NCBI GenBank assembly: GCA_035235625.1
Contig: CP141143.1
Location: forward strand, 41,277,178-41,341,177
Length of the DNA: 64,000 bases
Direction of reading: 5' to 3'
Origin: Saururus chinensis
Taxonomy: Eukaryota; Streptophyta; Magnoliopsida; Piperales; Saururaceae
The translations under genes and the position numbers were made by a program. Under the pieces are notes generated by a model that did no database searches, had not been told where the DNA came from, and saw only the letters and a list, made by a program, of their open reading frames with translations. Shown piece by piece: positions 1 to 13,434 of the stretch; within the stretch, counting starts at the first letter, position 1, and each line of letters opens with the position of its first letter.

Positions 1-275
1 CATCACTAATACCTAGGTTATTTGCGACGTATTTGGCTATGCATTGTTAATATATTTTATTTTAATTTTTTATAAAATTTTAAAATAATATATAATAAAA
101 GAGAGATATAACATAAAAGAGAGAGAAAGAGAAAGAGAGGAGAGAGTGAAAAGCAGAAGGGAGAGAAAGCGGGTAGAGAGGGAGACATATCAACTAGAGA
201 GAGAGGAGAGAGGTAAGAAAGAAGAAAGAAAGAGAGAAAAAGATGGTAGAGGGGGGACATATCAGCAAGAGATAG
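1..275. mobile_element. CACTA-like remnant with purine tract
   Basis: The first 50 bases carry short motifs (gcgacg, gcattgttaat) like the gcgatgc/gcatcgctaat subterminal repeats of the CACTA element at 7122-18585. They are followed by an AT-rich stretch and a GA-rich tract (about 100-270). The same order in the opposite orientation (repeats, AT-rich DNA, 1 kb CT tract) occurs at 7140-8500, so this is probably an inverted relative cut by the window edge. The purine tract resumes at 5203 after the 276-5202 insertion. The proteins that could be read across the tract are low-complexity artefacts. Confidence 0.4.
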
Positions 276-3200
276 TGTCATGCCCGAGGTTTTTCCTCAC
301 ATTTAATTGACTCAAATATTGTATTTCGAAATATGGATGTAAATCAAAAGATCGAACCAACAAATTCAAAACGTGTGAAAACAATTTCCATAAATTAATT
401 CATCATATGACAAAACTAACATTCTTAGGCGTGACCTGAAACGAAAACATAAAAGTAAAACCTGCCATGGCCATGGGCTTTCAAAACAAATACCTCCCAA
501 GCATCTCTAAGTACAAGTTCTTTCACAGTCTGAAAAATGAATCATATATACATACCCAAGTCTAGTACATAATACATTTATCTCACCTTAATCAATACAT
601 GAGATCGTGGCACTAAAATCCACATAACCTCACTACAATTTTGCTACACTCCAGGTCAAGGAAGAATAGTCCACCATGGGGAATAGTCCAGTCCAAAAAG
701 CTATCGATCGACCTACAAAAGCCTCCGAACGAAGGGCTAAAAAAAATAGGGTGAGTATTTTCCTACTCAGTAAGAAAATACCTAGCAGGGTAAAAATCAA
801 TGAACTTCGTAAGTTCATATATAGATGCATTCATGCAACCATACATGAAGTAAGAAAATATGAAACATAAATAAAGTGTTACACATACGATTGTACTGGC
901 TGAACTTACACTTACTCTTGTAACATACTCTTACACTTACACTTACACTCTGAATCATAGTCTTACTATCTTACTCGTACACTTTCTCATATGACATACA
1001 TAGACTCTAATGACCTTACTCGTATGAACTTACTCTTACCGTTTTCCATAGAAGATTACACTTACACTTAATCTGATTTTTCCACGTATAATTTACTTAG
1101 AATCCAAAACATACAACTTACTCTTACTATCGTACACATGCTATCGGCAACTGAAGCTTATTATCATTAATAAGCTCCAGCATCGAAAAGGGAAAAAATG
1201 CTACTAAGGTGTCACCTTAACCTCCAGGGAGTAACTAGATGACAAGAACTTTTCTGGAGGCAAGGCACACCTATGCTCATGGGGCACAGGATCAAACAGG
1301 TAAGAGTAGATCCATGATACTACTTACCTAAGCGCTCAAATGTCCACTCCCTAGGGCGACACAGCGCCAACAAGGGCCATACAATGCCAACTAAGAGCGG
1401 AAAACATACGAAGCCACTATTGGGAAGGAATCTTAGTGTCACCCTTAGGAAGAACATACAGTGCCATTTGTAGGCAAAAAACATATAGAGCCCACGAAGT
1501 GCAGAAACTTACAGCACTCTCAATAGAGCATCAAACGTCTGGGCCGAAATACAGCACCAAGACCAAATCTTGTAGGATAACACCATGGCTAGACCGAGAA
1601 GGACGCTCAGTCGATTACTTATTGATTTGCACAAAAACAGAACTTAATCCATTGAAACCCTCAGTCTCAAACTCACAATATTATCAAATTAGGGTTACTT
1701 ACCATTCAAGTTCATATTAGGTAACTTATGCATATACGATTATGTTTGGAACTACTTCTAGCTTACATTCTTTAGCCAACCAAGCTAGAACCACGCCGGT
1801 TCTGAAGCCTTAGTTCACAAGGATAACCTACTCCAACTTAACTCATCCAATCGTACTTAGAACTCACTCTTACCCTTACAGTATTACAGATCTCTGCATA
1901 ATCTTACTTGTCAAACTCGAATTCCGTACTAACACTCTTACCATCATATACTTACAATCTTAAATCTTACACCATTCGCCTAAAAACCAAATTGTCCTTC
2001 TCGAACTCCTCGAGTGAAACCCTTAGACCTAAATCCCGTCATCAAACCCTTACTAATTCCTTATTATTTTTTTGTTACAATTCATATTATGCACATTATG
2101 CGGGTACAATTATGTTGTCCACTTTCACTAATTTACAATCCCCCAAAGATGTTAAGAACCTTGAATCTTCCAAATCCTTACATCGCTTAGGTCTTCAGCT
2201 CATTGCTCCAACTTACTACCTGACTCAATCCAAACCAATTCTTCAATCTCATCAAATCAAACCTTCGACTGTCAATTTTACGTCTTTCCTCGCCCATCAT
2301 ACAATCACAATTTACATGTTGTAGCCCATGAAGTACCCCTTCGACAAACTTACAAACACACATACTCGTGCCCATCAATCATACACCACCAACCCACAAC
2401 GAAGATCTATCACATGCTTTAATCACATACACATAATTTGTAACCACTTACTACCATACCCTTAGTCTTCACTAACATACACACAATTCACATACAAAAA
2501 ACATGCTTATTTAGTTAGCATTTATCATGTAAAATATTAAATTATAAACTCCTAGCATGCTACTACACAATCAAAGTATGCTATCATGAAATTACGAGTT
2601 CAATCTCCCCTACCTCGTAATCCATGTGAGTTTGATGGCGAGCAAACGACGGTGGTGGCGTCGATATCGGAATAGGTGACGAAAAACATTGCACTAAAAG
2701 AGTTGATATCGTCCTGAGGATTTTCAAAGATGCTGGAATTAATCTCGATAAGGTTAGATCAATTTCACTCGAAGCAAAGGTTGGGTGCCCTAAGGCGGCT
2801 AGACATAAGGTCGTGCCACTAGAAATGACCACAACGACTACAGAATAGGGGGTGACTGATCGATGGTCGGCCAACTATTTAAAACACTTGTTGGCCACAA
2901 AACATTAAAATAGACCGCAGACTACATCCAGTGGCAACAATTCCTCATTGTCGAAGCCTCACCACATGGTGGGGGCTCGGTTGCGTACCCACAGACATAG
3001 GAGAGACAGAGGAGGGCTTTAATGTCCATATTACCTAGTGGTGGAGTCATTCCAACGTCATATGCCACAAAGGCGGTGCCTTTAACTTAAAATGCATGTG
3101 CAACACAAGCGTGCACGGTAAAGGGAAACCGTAGGGAAGAGTAGGTTGTTGGTGGGTTTTGAAACAACTCAGGCTGGTGGAAACCAAATCCAACCACTCA

Positions 3201-5202
3201 CGGGTGGAATCGGCTGTCAAACAATGTATGCATGTATTGTCATGGCCAAACCCTAAAAAGGGTGGTCTTTTAAGGGGTTAGGGTGGTCGGTCACAGAAGG
3301 GGTGAGGTTCATCAACAACGGTCCCCTAAACAAACTTGAGAGCATTAAGTATCAGAGAAAGTGGCCGGCAAAGGCAGCGACATTTCTAAATGCTACTCAG
3401 AACCAAATCATCGTACTGATGGTCGTGCATCAAGTACGGCTTACGGTGGAGGATGGGCACGACATCGATTGAGCCTTCGATGGGTTGAGTCTAATGGCTG
3501 ACAATATTACTTCCCCTTGGAAGAATCGCAATTCGGGAACACTTTTCCGTAGGTTTTGGGTCATGCATAACAAAAGTCGGAGTGCAGAGGTAGAATTAGG
3601 CCAGAAGTGTTGTCCTTGGCCGTCATTAGACCAGGGCAGAGCCCATGTTGGTCGGACCTGCTGCCTAAGTCCGCACAATATCAAGCTGGACATGTTGGCT
3701 TGAGTTGGAACGGGGCCTGTCAGCTGTAGTCAGAGACGTACCCTAAAGTTTAGGGGCATTTGGTGTGTGCAAAAGACGTGTAGAGGAGGCCGAGAGTGGC
3801 AGCCCCTTGTCGTTATTGGGTCAAGCCAGTATTCGCAACTATCTGTAGCATAACAATAGATTAGAGAATTAAAGAGATCCAATTTAGCTAGGGCAATAGT
3901 GTGCCAAGTTGGGGAGGTAGACACACATCGCCAGGCCACGAATGGTCAAATGGGGCCGAGGGCTAGACTTGGGAGAAGACGGGACCCGGTAGTCACTGAA
4001 TCGCGGCAAGTCAAATATAAGTAGGTTCGATGATGTCTGACGGTAGATAATGGACGCCACCAGAGAAGTTTTCTCTGGCATGGGTTGACCGATTGAGCAA
4101 AACGGGACCGATTGGGGTAAGAGAGGTCAAACCTTGGTGCCTTATCATCGTCGGAGCTAGGTGGCATACCGAAGGTGGATCGGTGGTTGCGGAAGATAGT
4201 GGAAACACAAGGCAAAAGACCACGACGGAATTTCTGTCTGGAACGAAATTGGGCAAAGGAAGGGGGTCAGGGGAAAACAGTGATTCAGGCTAGGAGGTGG
4301 CCAAAGGCGGCGGTATTTCCATCACCATGCCAATGTAGGTCCATAGACCAAACACTGGCGGCCGACCACCGGCGGCTGCAACATAGAAACAAAATAGAAC
4401 TAAAACAGGGAACATACTTTGTTCGAACTAGAATTGGGCAGAGGAGGCTGAGGGAGGTAGCGGCTGGGGGAGGTCCAAAGGCAAGTCATAGTGGTCGGCC
4501 ACCGGCAGCAGAATCGGTGACCGCAACACAAAGAGACAAAACAGAAGAAAAAGGGGGGAGGCAAAGTGTTACCTCACGGCAGCGCAGGAGGGCTAGGAGG
4601 TCAGGACTTCGGTGGCCATAGGTCACACTGGCTGGGGCGGAGCTATGGCTGCTGTTTGGAAGCCATGCAACAGCGGCGGTAGCGGATCGGGTGAAAGATC
4701 GAAGGCGCATTTCACATACCAGAATGGGGAAAGAGGGTCAACGGTCGGCAGCAGGGCTAACTGGGGAGGTGGCGGTGGTGGCGCCAAGATAAGGCCGACC
4801 GGGAGGAAGCCGATAGCCAGCGGTGGCAGCACCTCCGGCTTCACAAAAGGAAGGAAACAGTCCCCTTCCAGTGTTCCCTAGCGGTCGGGCGCTTTGCACC
4901 CAATTTGCGTCGTTTTATATTTTTTTCCGATCTCTTTCTTTCTTCTTGTTTTTGTTCTCTGACGTCTTGTCTTATTTTTGCACTGAAAAATTCTGTGGAG
5001 TGTCGAGGCGCATGAGCTATGACTAAACACCACTCTCGACTCTTACGGTCATGAATATTACAAATACGGATACGCCGAAGCATCAAATTTCTTCATAAAA
5101 CATACGAGCAGAAAACTATAGAACATTGCAGAGAATTGAAGAAAATTACAAAAAATAGCAAAAATATGCAGAAAAATTATAGGAAAAATCGGGGATGTTA
5201 CT
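276..5202. mobile_element. Solo-LTR-like insertion, 4.9 kb, duplication GATAG
   Basis: The block starts TGTCATGCCC and ends GGATGTTACT, where the usual terminal CA has become CT. GATAG directly flanks it on both sides (271-275 and 5203-5207), and the purine tract continues across the empty site. There is no internal gag or pol, primer-binding site or second LTR copy, so it looks like a very long solo LTR. Unrelated smaller insertions inside it cannot be excluded. Inside are imperfect cttacacttac-type repeats (about 890-1130) and a GC-rich segment (about 2590-4880) whose many short ORFs on both strands match nothing I know. The last 250 bases resemble 58290-58463, the end of another LTR fragment. 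Confidence 0.72.
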
Positions 5203-5245
5203 GATAGAGAGAGAAAGAAGGTAGAGAGGGGAGACATATTAGCAA

Positions 5246-6379
5246 CTAAATCTAGTGTGAATATGAACAAGTATTTTTTGCTACAAGCTAGAATTACTTC
5301 AGAAAGAATCATTAATTAAATTCATGGTATGAGCTATCTTCGACAATAGACGAATCATCTACACTAAACTAGCTATAGGCATGACTCGTCTAATCTTAGT
5401 ATAACTCATCCAATTCATTAATTATATGAACATTAAAACTATTGCATGACCATCTCATCTAAATCACAGAAATTAGAATTGATGTAAATATCAAAACCAC
5501 ATCAATCTATCATCTACAAGACAATAAATCAACATAGAATTGAATAAACATTAAAAACTCTTCCATTAAAAAGGAAGTCATTGCCATACAATTGTCATTA
5601 TTCATAACTAAGATCTAAATGAAAAAGAAAAGAAACTGAAACTTATCTATAGCTTCATCAACTCTTAAGTAAAAGAAGAGCCTTCCATTGTAAAAGAAAG
5701 CACTTAAATCTCTCTTAAAAGCTTTGACTAATCCTCCATCTTCTTCTTCTTTTTTCTCTTTAGAAAATCTACTAGAATCCTTCAATTTCGAGCAAAATAT
5801 GTCTTTATGTAGGCATAAGAATTGTAGGAAGAAGTTTAATATGAAAAGGACTCAAAATTGGCTTAAACTAGGAAACTGCGTGTTATCCCGATCGATTGCC
5901 CTACATGCCCGTTTGATCGCCTGAATGGTATTTTTATCACAAATCACATTTACTAGATCGATCGCCCTTACAACCTGTTTGATCGGCTATACTGTTTCTG
6001 CAACCTGGACAATTTTTCTGAGCAGTCCATAAACTTGTCAAGTTTTTTACTCTATTCATTAAGCTCTTTCTTTCATGTCCATGTTAGTTGTCAAGAGTGT
6101 TTTGAATATTTCAAACATCGTCCAAGACCTCGATAAGTACACTTTACCTACAAAACATATAAACTTTATATTTTAGACATAAAGAATATAATTAAAATCC
6201 CAAATTGATTTAATACATACCTAAACTACTAATAACTCCCAAATTAATTTATTAACAAACTAAAATATTAATAACTACCTTAATCTAAATAAACCATAAC
6301 TAATTCTTAATTAACATAATCTATACTAGCAAGTAAGGTAAAAAGGCATATAAAATAGATATATATTTCATACTTATCA
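5246..6379 (-). mobile_element. Truncated Athila-type LTR
   Basis: From about 5246 (ctagtgtgaatatgaac) to 6379 (catacttatca) this matches the LTRs at 43331-44762 and 49395-50826 nearly base for base, but it lacks their first 260 or so bases and is more diverged. It is in the same orientation. No internal Athila sequence is attached, so it is an LTR remnant truncated at the purine-tract side. Its palindromes differ from those of the intact copies (CGATCG type instead of TTCGAA type). Confidence 0.78.
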
Positions 6380-7121
6380 GGGAGCAGGGGAGGCAAGGCG
6401 GTTGGTCAGTGGGGGAAGCCAGGGCGGCTAGGTGGTGGAGAAGTTGGGTCGGCGGCAGAGGATGATCTATCGTGATAGGCCTGACTAGAGAAGGTGAACA
6501 ACAAGCGAAAGAGGGGGAGGGAGGCTGACGAGCAATGGACGGGCAGCGAAAGGACGGCGAAGGGAGGAGTGCGGTGAAGGTGGGGCAGAAGAAGGAAGAA
6601 GGAGGAGAGGGGTTGATATAAGCACGATTGCACACAAAAAGAAAATCTCAATCTAATGGCCCAAGATGCCTTAGCTCATGCTAACGTGCATGAGCCTAAA
6701 CTCATATCAATTTTTTTTCATGATATATATTCTTGTTAAATTGTAATGGATAGATAATTTCTATGTATAATATATATCTTTTAAAAATAAAGATATTAGA
6801 TACAAACACTATATACTCTTTCTGTTCCAAATTAATAGCTTCGTTTGGTTTTTGAGATGAACTAAAATTAGTTTAATTGAAAAACCAAATAGTGATATAA
6901 ATATATGATGGAGGGTCAACATGATATCACTCTAATATACCTAATAACCCTTCTAAAAGAAGCATGACACTAAGGGGACCAACCTCAGTTTACAAAAGAA
7001 TAATTAGAAAATTCTTTCCAAAGTTGAAACATGACATAGGGACTATCCTCAGCTTATAGAATGTTTCTCTTTTTACATATACTTAGGAATTTTTTAAAGG
7101 CATACTAAGGCTAAAGAATAG
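6380..7121. other. Unassigned intergenic stretch
   Basis: A purine-rich, GC-rich part (about 6380-6620) resembles the GC-rich portion of long LTRs seen elsewhere in the window. It is followed by AT-rich sequence with no coding potential. ctctttctgttccaaatta near 6829 faintly recalls Stowaway-type MITE ends, but I found no matching second end. Confidence 0.4.
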
Positions 7122-7339
7122 TTATTTAAAAAAAAATGTTATTCACGACGCTTATTATTGAGCATCGCTAATATCATAAGTAGTTAAGACATTTATTCTT
7201 AAGCATTGCAACTACTAATACTATTAGTGACACTCTATATAGAGCATCCCAAATAGTAGAATACATTTTTAAAGAAATTTTAGCTATTTGGGTTGCTTAG
7301 TAGAGAGTGTCACAAATAGCCTTATTTTTTTAAACAAAA

Positions 7340-8352
7340 TTATCTTCCCTCTCTCTTCTCTATCTACTCCTCTCTCTACCCTTCTCTCTCCTCTCTCTCT
7401 TCCCCCTCTCTCCCCTCCTCTTTCATCTCTCAGTCTCTCTTTCTTTCTCCTCTCTACTATCTCTCTCTATGTACTCTCTCTCTCATCTCATCTCTCTATA
7501 CCATCTCTCTCCTCTACTCTCCGCTCTCCTCTCACTCTTCTTTCCTCTCTCTTTCCTTTCTCTCCTCTCTCTCTTTTCTTTCCTTTCTCTCTCTCATCTC
7601 TCTCTTCTCTTTGCTTTATCTCTCTCATCTCTCTCTTATCTCTCCCCCTCTCTTCTCTACTCTCTCTTTATCCTCTCTATCTTTCTCTTTTATCTCTCTT
7701 CACTCTCTCTCCCTCTCCCTTTCCTCTACTCACTCTTTCTCTTCTCTCTCTCTCTCTTCACTCTCTGAACTCTCTCCTCTACTCACTCTTTCTATTCTCT
7801 CTCTTTACTCTCTCTCTCTCCTTTCCTCTGTCTTCACTTTTGTCTCTTTTCTCCATCCTCTCTCTTCGCTCACTCTCTCTTCTCTATATCTCTTCTCTCT
7901 CTATCTCTTTTCTCTTCATTCTTCTCTCTCTCATCCTCTCTTCCCTCTCCCCTCTCTACTCTCTTTTTCTCTCTTCTCTCTCCTCTCCTCTCTCTCTTTC
8001 TCTTCTCTCTTCCCTCTCTCTCCTCCTCCCTCTCTCTTCACTCTCTCCCCGCTACTCTCTCTTTCTCGTCTCTCTCTCTTCTCTCTTCTCCCCGCTCTCT
8101 CTCTTCACTCTCTCCCCTTCTCTGTCTCTCTCTTCACTCTCTCTCCCTCTCTCTCTCCTCACTTTCCTCTCTCTTCTCTCTCCTCTCTTTCTCTTGTCTC
8201 CTCTCTCTCCTCTCTCTTCTCTTCTCTCTCTATCACTTCTCTCTCTTCCCCAGCTCTCTCCAGTCTCTTCTCTCTCCTCTCCTCTCTTCTCTCTATCTCT
8301 ATCTCTCTCTCCTCTCTAATCTACTCTTTCTCCTCTCCTCTCTCCCTTTTTT
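7340..8352. repeat. About 1 kb polypyrimidine (CT)n-type tract
   Basis: Nearly pure pyrimidine on the plus strand, made of ctctct runs with occasional a or g. It lies inside the CACTA element between two clusters of subterminal repeats. All ORFs across it give Ser/Leu-rich, low-complexity translations and are not genes. Confidence 0.95.
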
Positions 8353-8845
8353 ATTTTTAGCAATGTTTATATACAAATGTTGCTAATGTTATGATTATTT
8401 CAATGTTTATATCAAATGTCGCAAAAAGAATAATTTGTGATGCATTAAAAGCATCGCTAATAAAAAAACAAGTGAAAATCGTCCGCATTTTTTTTACATG
8501 CAGCTTGCAAAATTTCCCCCCAGCCGCATTTAATTACCCCCCCTTTCCTCCTTCTGCCACAGTCCCTCCCATTCCTCTATCTGCCAAAATTAGTTGTCAA
8601 CCGGATTGTGGCTCCCCCTCCTCCCCTCTCTCCCATGTAATCCCCCTCCCTCTATTTTCTACCCCCCGTCCAACCAGTGGAGGGGGCTATGGGGGTTGGA
8701 ATTTGGCTCCCCCTACTCCCTGGTCACCCTCTCGAGCTCCCTGGTCACCCCCTTCCTCTATTTTTTGGCCGCACCCCAATTTTTTGCCCCTCCTCCCTTC
8801 TGTCCGACTAGAGGAGGGTGTCCCCGCCGAATTCCGGCTCCCCCC

Positions 8846-9206
8846 TATTGTGCCTGGTGTGGGCACAAACGGTACCTTGAATGCTCACGCAATGAAAGGG
8901 GAGAGAAGAAGATGAAAGGGGAGAAGTCCTGAATAATCAATTGCATAACTCAAACAAAGAAGAAGGGGCAACCCATATAGGAGATGACCCACTCTCCTAG
9001 GGTGTTGCACCAGAGACGACCCACTCTCCTAGGGAGTCATGCCAACTACTGGGTTAGGCTATCCCGGGGCCACTAGCTAGTCCAATTACAATTATCATCC
9101 TATTGCATAAGCAAATACTAAACTAATATATAAGCAAATAGCCTAATGTACTAGAATAACAAGGAAATAAAGGAAATAAAGTCTAGTCTGGTGAACGTGC
9201 ACAACA
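8846..9206 (-). repeat. 3' LTR of the gypsy element
   Basis: Aligns with 17627-17962 over its whole length. It starts TATTG (degenerate TGTTG) and ends CAACA, just inside the CCCCC duplication. It lacks a 24-base tandem duplication (cataagcaaatactaaacta region) present in the other LTR and has its own extra segment around 8975-9030. Confidence 0.9.
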
Positions 9207-9259
9207 CTTCACCATGCTTCCGCTATTCGCCTTGACCTCAAGGCGACCAAGCCGGGTAT

Positions 9260-11301
9260 CAAGTCATGAACTCGTCCTCTGAAATCCACATGGCATCCTA
9301 AAGGGGCTGACCCTGCCAAAAAATAAGCACTTCAGTAGTGATCTTTCCCAAATGGCGGACCCGCCTCTTATCAAGTGCGGAGCGGGGACAGGGGCGAAGG
9401 GTTGGACCGGGCCCATCAAGGGGGGTGGTGGAGCATCAGTGGCCAAGGATAAGTCGCCTATGCATCAGCGCAGCCTAGAGACATGAAAAATAGGTGGACT
9501 AAGGAGTCAGGCGGTAAGCCACCGGGCCGATACACTCCTCCACAGCATAGGGACCATGGAAACGAGGGGCGAGCTTGGAATGCTCAGGTTGAAACCAGGA
9601 TGTCTGGCGCTGAGGAAGAACTGAGACATAAACCAAGTCACCCACCGCGAACTCCTGGTCAGTGTGATGACCATCATAAATCTGCTTCATCCTGTTTTGA
9701 CTAAAGGACAAGTTCTCCTTGAGCTGGTGAAGAACCTTGTCCCGTGTCTAGAGCATGTAGTCCACCTCAGCCACAGAGGAGCGATGAGGAACGTAAGATA
9801 ACATGGTCGGGGGTGGGTGGCCATATAGCACCTCAAAAGGAGTGAAACCGGCACGGGTGTGATAGGCGGTGTTATATGACCACTCCACCCAGGGAAGAAG
9901 CTAAACCCATCTGCGGGGCTAAGATATAGTGAAACAACGGAGGTACTGCTCTAAGCCTCGGTTGACCACCTCGGTCTGGCCAACCATCTGGGGGTGATAA
10001 GCAGTGCTAATGTGGAGAGAAGTGCCCTGTAAAGTGAAGAACTCCAGCCAAAACTAAGATATGAAGATCTGGTCACGGTTGGATACAATAGTGTGAGGCA
10101 TGCCGTGTAGTTTGGCCACCTCTTGAACATAGATCTCTGCCACTGTCTTGGCGGTGAATGGATGTCCGAGAGTGCAAAAGTGAGCATACTTGGACAACCG
10201 GTCCACCACCACCATAATCACCAACTTGCCTTGCACCAAGGGCAAGGCCTCCACGAAGTCCATAGAAACATCCTCCCAAACCTTATTAGGGATAGGCTGG
10301 GGCTGAAGAAAACCTGCAGGTGAGGACGTGGCAGCCTTAGCTCTTTGAGAAACATCACAAGTGGCCACATACTCCTGTACTGCTTGTCTAATACCCTGCC
10401 ACAGAAAGCTCTGGCTGACCTGCTTATAAGTGCAGAATGCTCCTTCATGACCAGCCACTAGAGTGTCATGGAAGTGGGTGAGAACGCGCCTACAGAGATC
10501 ATCAACTTTGGGTACCCAAAGGCGGTCATTTCAAAAGAGAAGGTCATTCGGCCACACAAAAAAAGGATGAGCAGCTGGGTCGGCCTGGAGAGCTATAATC
10601 AAGGCTTGCGTCTGAGAATCATCAATGAAGGGGCGGGATAGAATAGAAAGGGCCAAGCACAATCCCAGGGTAGATCTACGAGAAAGGGTGTCGGCCACGG
10701 TGTTTTTCGACCCTTTCTTGTACATGACTTCATTATAATAGCCAAGTAACTTACTGACCCAACGCTACTGTGAGGGAGTGGACTCCCGCTGCTAGAGAAA
10801 ATACTTCAAGGGCCAGTGGTTAGCACGGATCAAGAACCTATGGCCAAGTAAGTAGGGCCGCCACTTGTCGACAACGAGCGAGAACAATATCCAACATCTC
10901 TTTCTCATAAACGGACAGGGACAAAGAGCAGCCAGCCAAAACCTTGCTCAAGTAGGCAATGGAGCGCTCGCCCTACAGTAAAACCGCCCCTAGACCCATC
11001 TCTGAAGCATCTATTTCCACCACAAAGGCCGGCTAAAATCGGGTAAGATGAGCATAGGGGCCGATGTCATAGCCTGCTTTAGCTCCTCAAATGCCGCTCT
11101 GTAAGGGGTTGAGCCATCTCCCCATACCTTCTAATGAACCGCCTATAATAGCCATTGAGGCCTGGAAAACCCATTGCGCCCGGACATTGGTGGGCAGTGT
11201 CCAAGAGAGCATGGCGGCCACCTTCGACGGGTCAGTGGCTACACCGTCCCGTGAGATGATATGTCCCAAGTAATCAACCTGTGGGTTGAGATGCTCCAAG
11301 T
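9260..11301 (-). pseudogene. Gypsy pol, RNase H and integrase part
   Basis: Minus-strand continuation of pol beyond the inserted LTR. From the 5' side it shows the end of reverse transcriptase ([13 protein letters not shown], 11200-11290), RNase H remnants with a TLSRR motif near 10690, the integrase zinc-binding region (MAGHEGAFCTYKQVSQSFLW, 10400-10458), and the integrase core with DFVEALP and VDRLSKYAHF (10180-10290). A carboxy-terminal segment with VGDLVYVSVLPQRQTS and LAPRFHGPY follows (9500-9650). Several stops and frameshifts separate these pieces, so no working integrase can be made. The family would insert cDNA into the genome. No chromodomain is clear at the end. Confidence 0.88.
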
Positions 11302-12266
11302 GCTCCTGTCATGACCCGGATTTTTAAAAGCCTTTCTAAAATCGCATGAATGGTAGTTACAATTTTTTTTTTCTTAAATACAAAACAAACCATTCGATTA
11401 AATATACAGGTCATGATAACTGGGGTTCAAAAATATGAATATCAAATCATATGATATTATTACACGTCTCAAAATTCAATAAGAACAACTCATCCATCTA
11501 AGTACAAGTTCATTAACCGTCTAAAAATAAATAACTAAGTTGACTCTCAAGCTAATGAAACAGTTACGTACCGGAGTTATAGAAACACAGAAACTTCTTC
11601 TTGTGCTCGCTTGTTTGGTCTTACTTGTCATCGCTTGGAGAATCTGCAACTAACCAAACCAAACAACCACAACAACAGCAATGGAATCTCTCCGCCTTCA
11701 AGAGAAGAGCTTTTAAAGGACAAAAGGTTTTATTAATATTTTTTGGACCGGGCCAACATCACCCGATGTTAGTTGCCTACGTACTTATTAGACAACATCT
11801 CCAATGTTTCCAACAAGATCGGATCCAGACGTAGTTCTGCCTAAAAACTACACTATACTAAGAAGCATAGCATCACCTATGCAATTCTTAAGTATTTTAA
11901 AGAAACCTACCTTTTATGAAAGTTCTTTAATTGTTCCACTTGTCTAATTAACAAGCAATATCAAATAATGTTATTCATTATCTCTCAAACCATTGTTCGA
12001 TAATTAACACTAACAAATTTGTATTCACTTAAAGACAACTCGCCCGTCGAGAAATCTCCAAACACAAGACTCCAACATGCAGAACATCAATATACAGTGA
12101 CACATGTAAAGTAATATATAGAGCACTGAATATAACATAGCTCAAAAACATGGGTTGACCTTTAACCAATAAAGACCAACACAATGGACACCATTTAGGA
12201 AACAATGCACTGATTGTTACCTGAAAATACCGATTCCCGCTCAAAGGAGTAATTGTATGCTAACAG

Positions 12267-12668
12267 AAATCTTAGAATCTCTAGAGATCCACTTGGATCA
12301 GCCATGGGTCTAGAGATGTAGGTACCAGCTATGCTCATGGACACACTGGCCGGAGATAGATGAGCCTTCCATGATGTTCAAAAACCTGGTTTGCGCATTT
12401 GCAAGGATCCATCGTCCCAAAGAAACGGAGACCATAAAGGTCTGAAAGATTACAGCCATGGCTATTATCAGAAATCCTAGCATCTCTAGAGATCCACTTG
12501 GATCAGCCATGTGCCTAGAGATGTAGGTACCAGCTGTGCTCATGGACACATTGGCCGGAGGTAGATGAGCCTTCCATGATGCTCAAAAACCTGGTTTGCG
12601 CATTTGTAGGGATCCATCATCCTGAAGAAATGGAGACCAAGAAGGTCTAAATATTTGCCATGGCTATT
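12267..12668. repeat. About 200 base tandem duplication
   Basis: Two imperfect copies with a spacing of about 204 bases. Both contain ctagagatccacttggatca, ctcatggacaca and caaaaacctggtttgcgcat. They lie within the 4.3 kb solo LTR. Confidence 0.85.
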
Positions 12669-13434
12669 ACTGTGAGCTTAAACTTTAACTCCGAGAACAT
12701 CCCATAACCACCCTCAATTCATTAGCCAAGGTAAAATTCTATGTCAGGGCCCCGTTTACTCCATGAACTGGTCCCAATCCTAAAGAGGGTATTTTAGTCA
12801 TTATCTTGATTAGGTGTTCTTCCCCCAATACAAAGACAACCAAGATCTCTTGATTATTCTTTATTAACCTTAATTTATTGTTATAACTTTACACAACAAT
12901 AATAAATGTAAGCATTAGAATAATCAATATGACAAGAACTCCGACTCATGCTGAGATGAAATAACCAATTCAACATTATAATGAAAAGGATTTGAGGCTG
13001 AGATGCATAACTCAAGTTATACACCTAACATGATAAGGTCAGGCTGAAACAACCATCAACATTCACCCTAATATATATCACAATCAAGGCTAAAATTTAA
13101 GGACAAATTATGCTAAATTTCAAAGGCATCTTAGGCTCGAATTCAGAGACTTAAATAAACATGAATATATCATAAACTAAGGCTCAAAAGCTAGGGATTC
13201 AATCAGCAAGATTAAAACCTAAATCAAAGCTAAGAATCAAATATTAGGTAGACAATAATGCAACCTAAACTGGGTTGAAACTTAGATATTCTCTCAGCAT
13301 GATTATAACATAAATCAAGGCTGAGAATTTGGTATTACTTTGGCCAAAATAGAGGCTAAAACAGGGCTACAAAATAGGGATCTAAGTAAGCAAAAGCAGA
13401 GCCTAAACCAAGGCTTCAAGTTAGGGATTTGAAT

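Noticed and set aside
4093-4881. Overlapping GC-rich ORFs on both strands
   Set aside because: They are inside the 4.9 kb solo-LTR-like insertion; open frames on both strands reflect GC content and no domain is seen.
7288-8360. Long plus-strand ORFs (343 and 249 codons) of Ser, Leu and Pro
   Set aside because: They are translations of a polypyrimidine tract that is open in several frames at once; there is no protein family or codon bias to support them.
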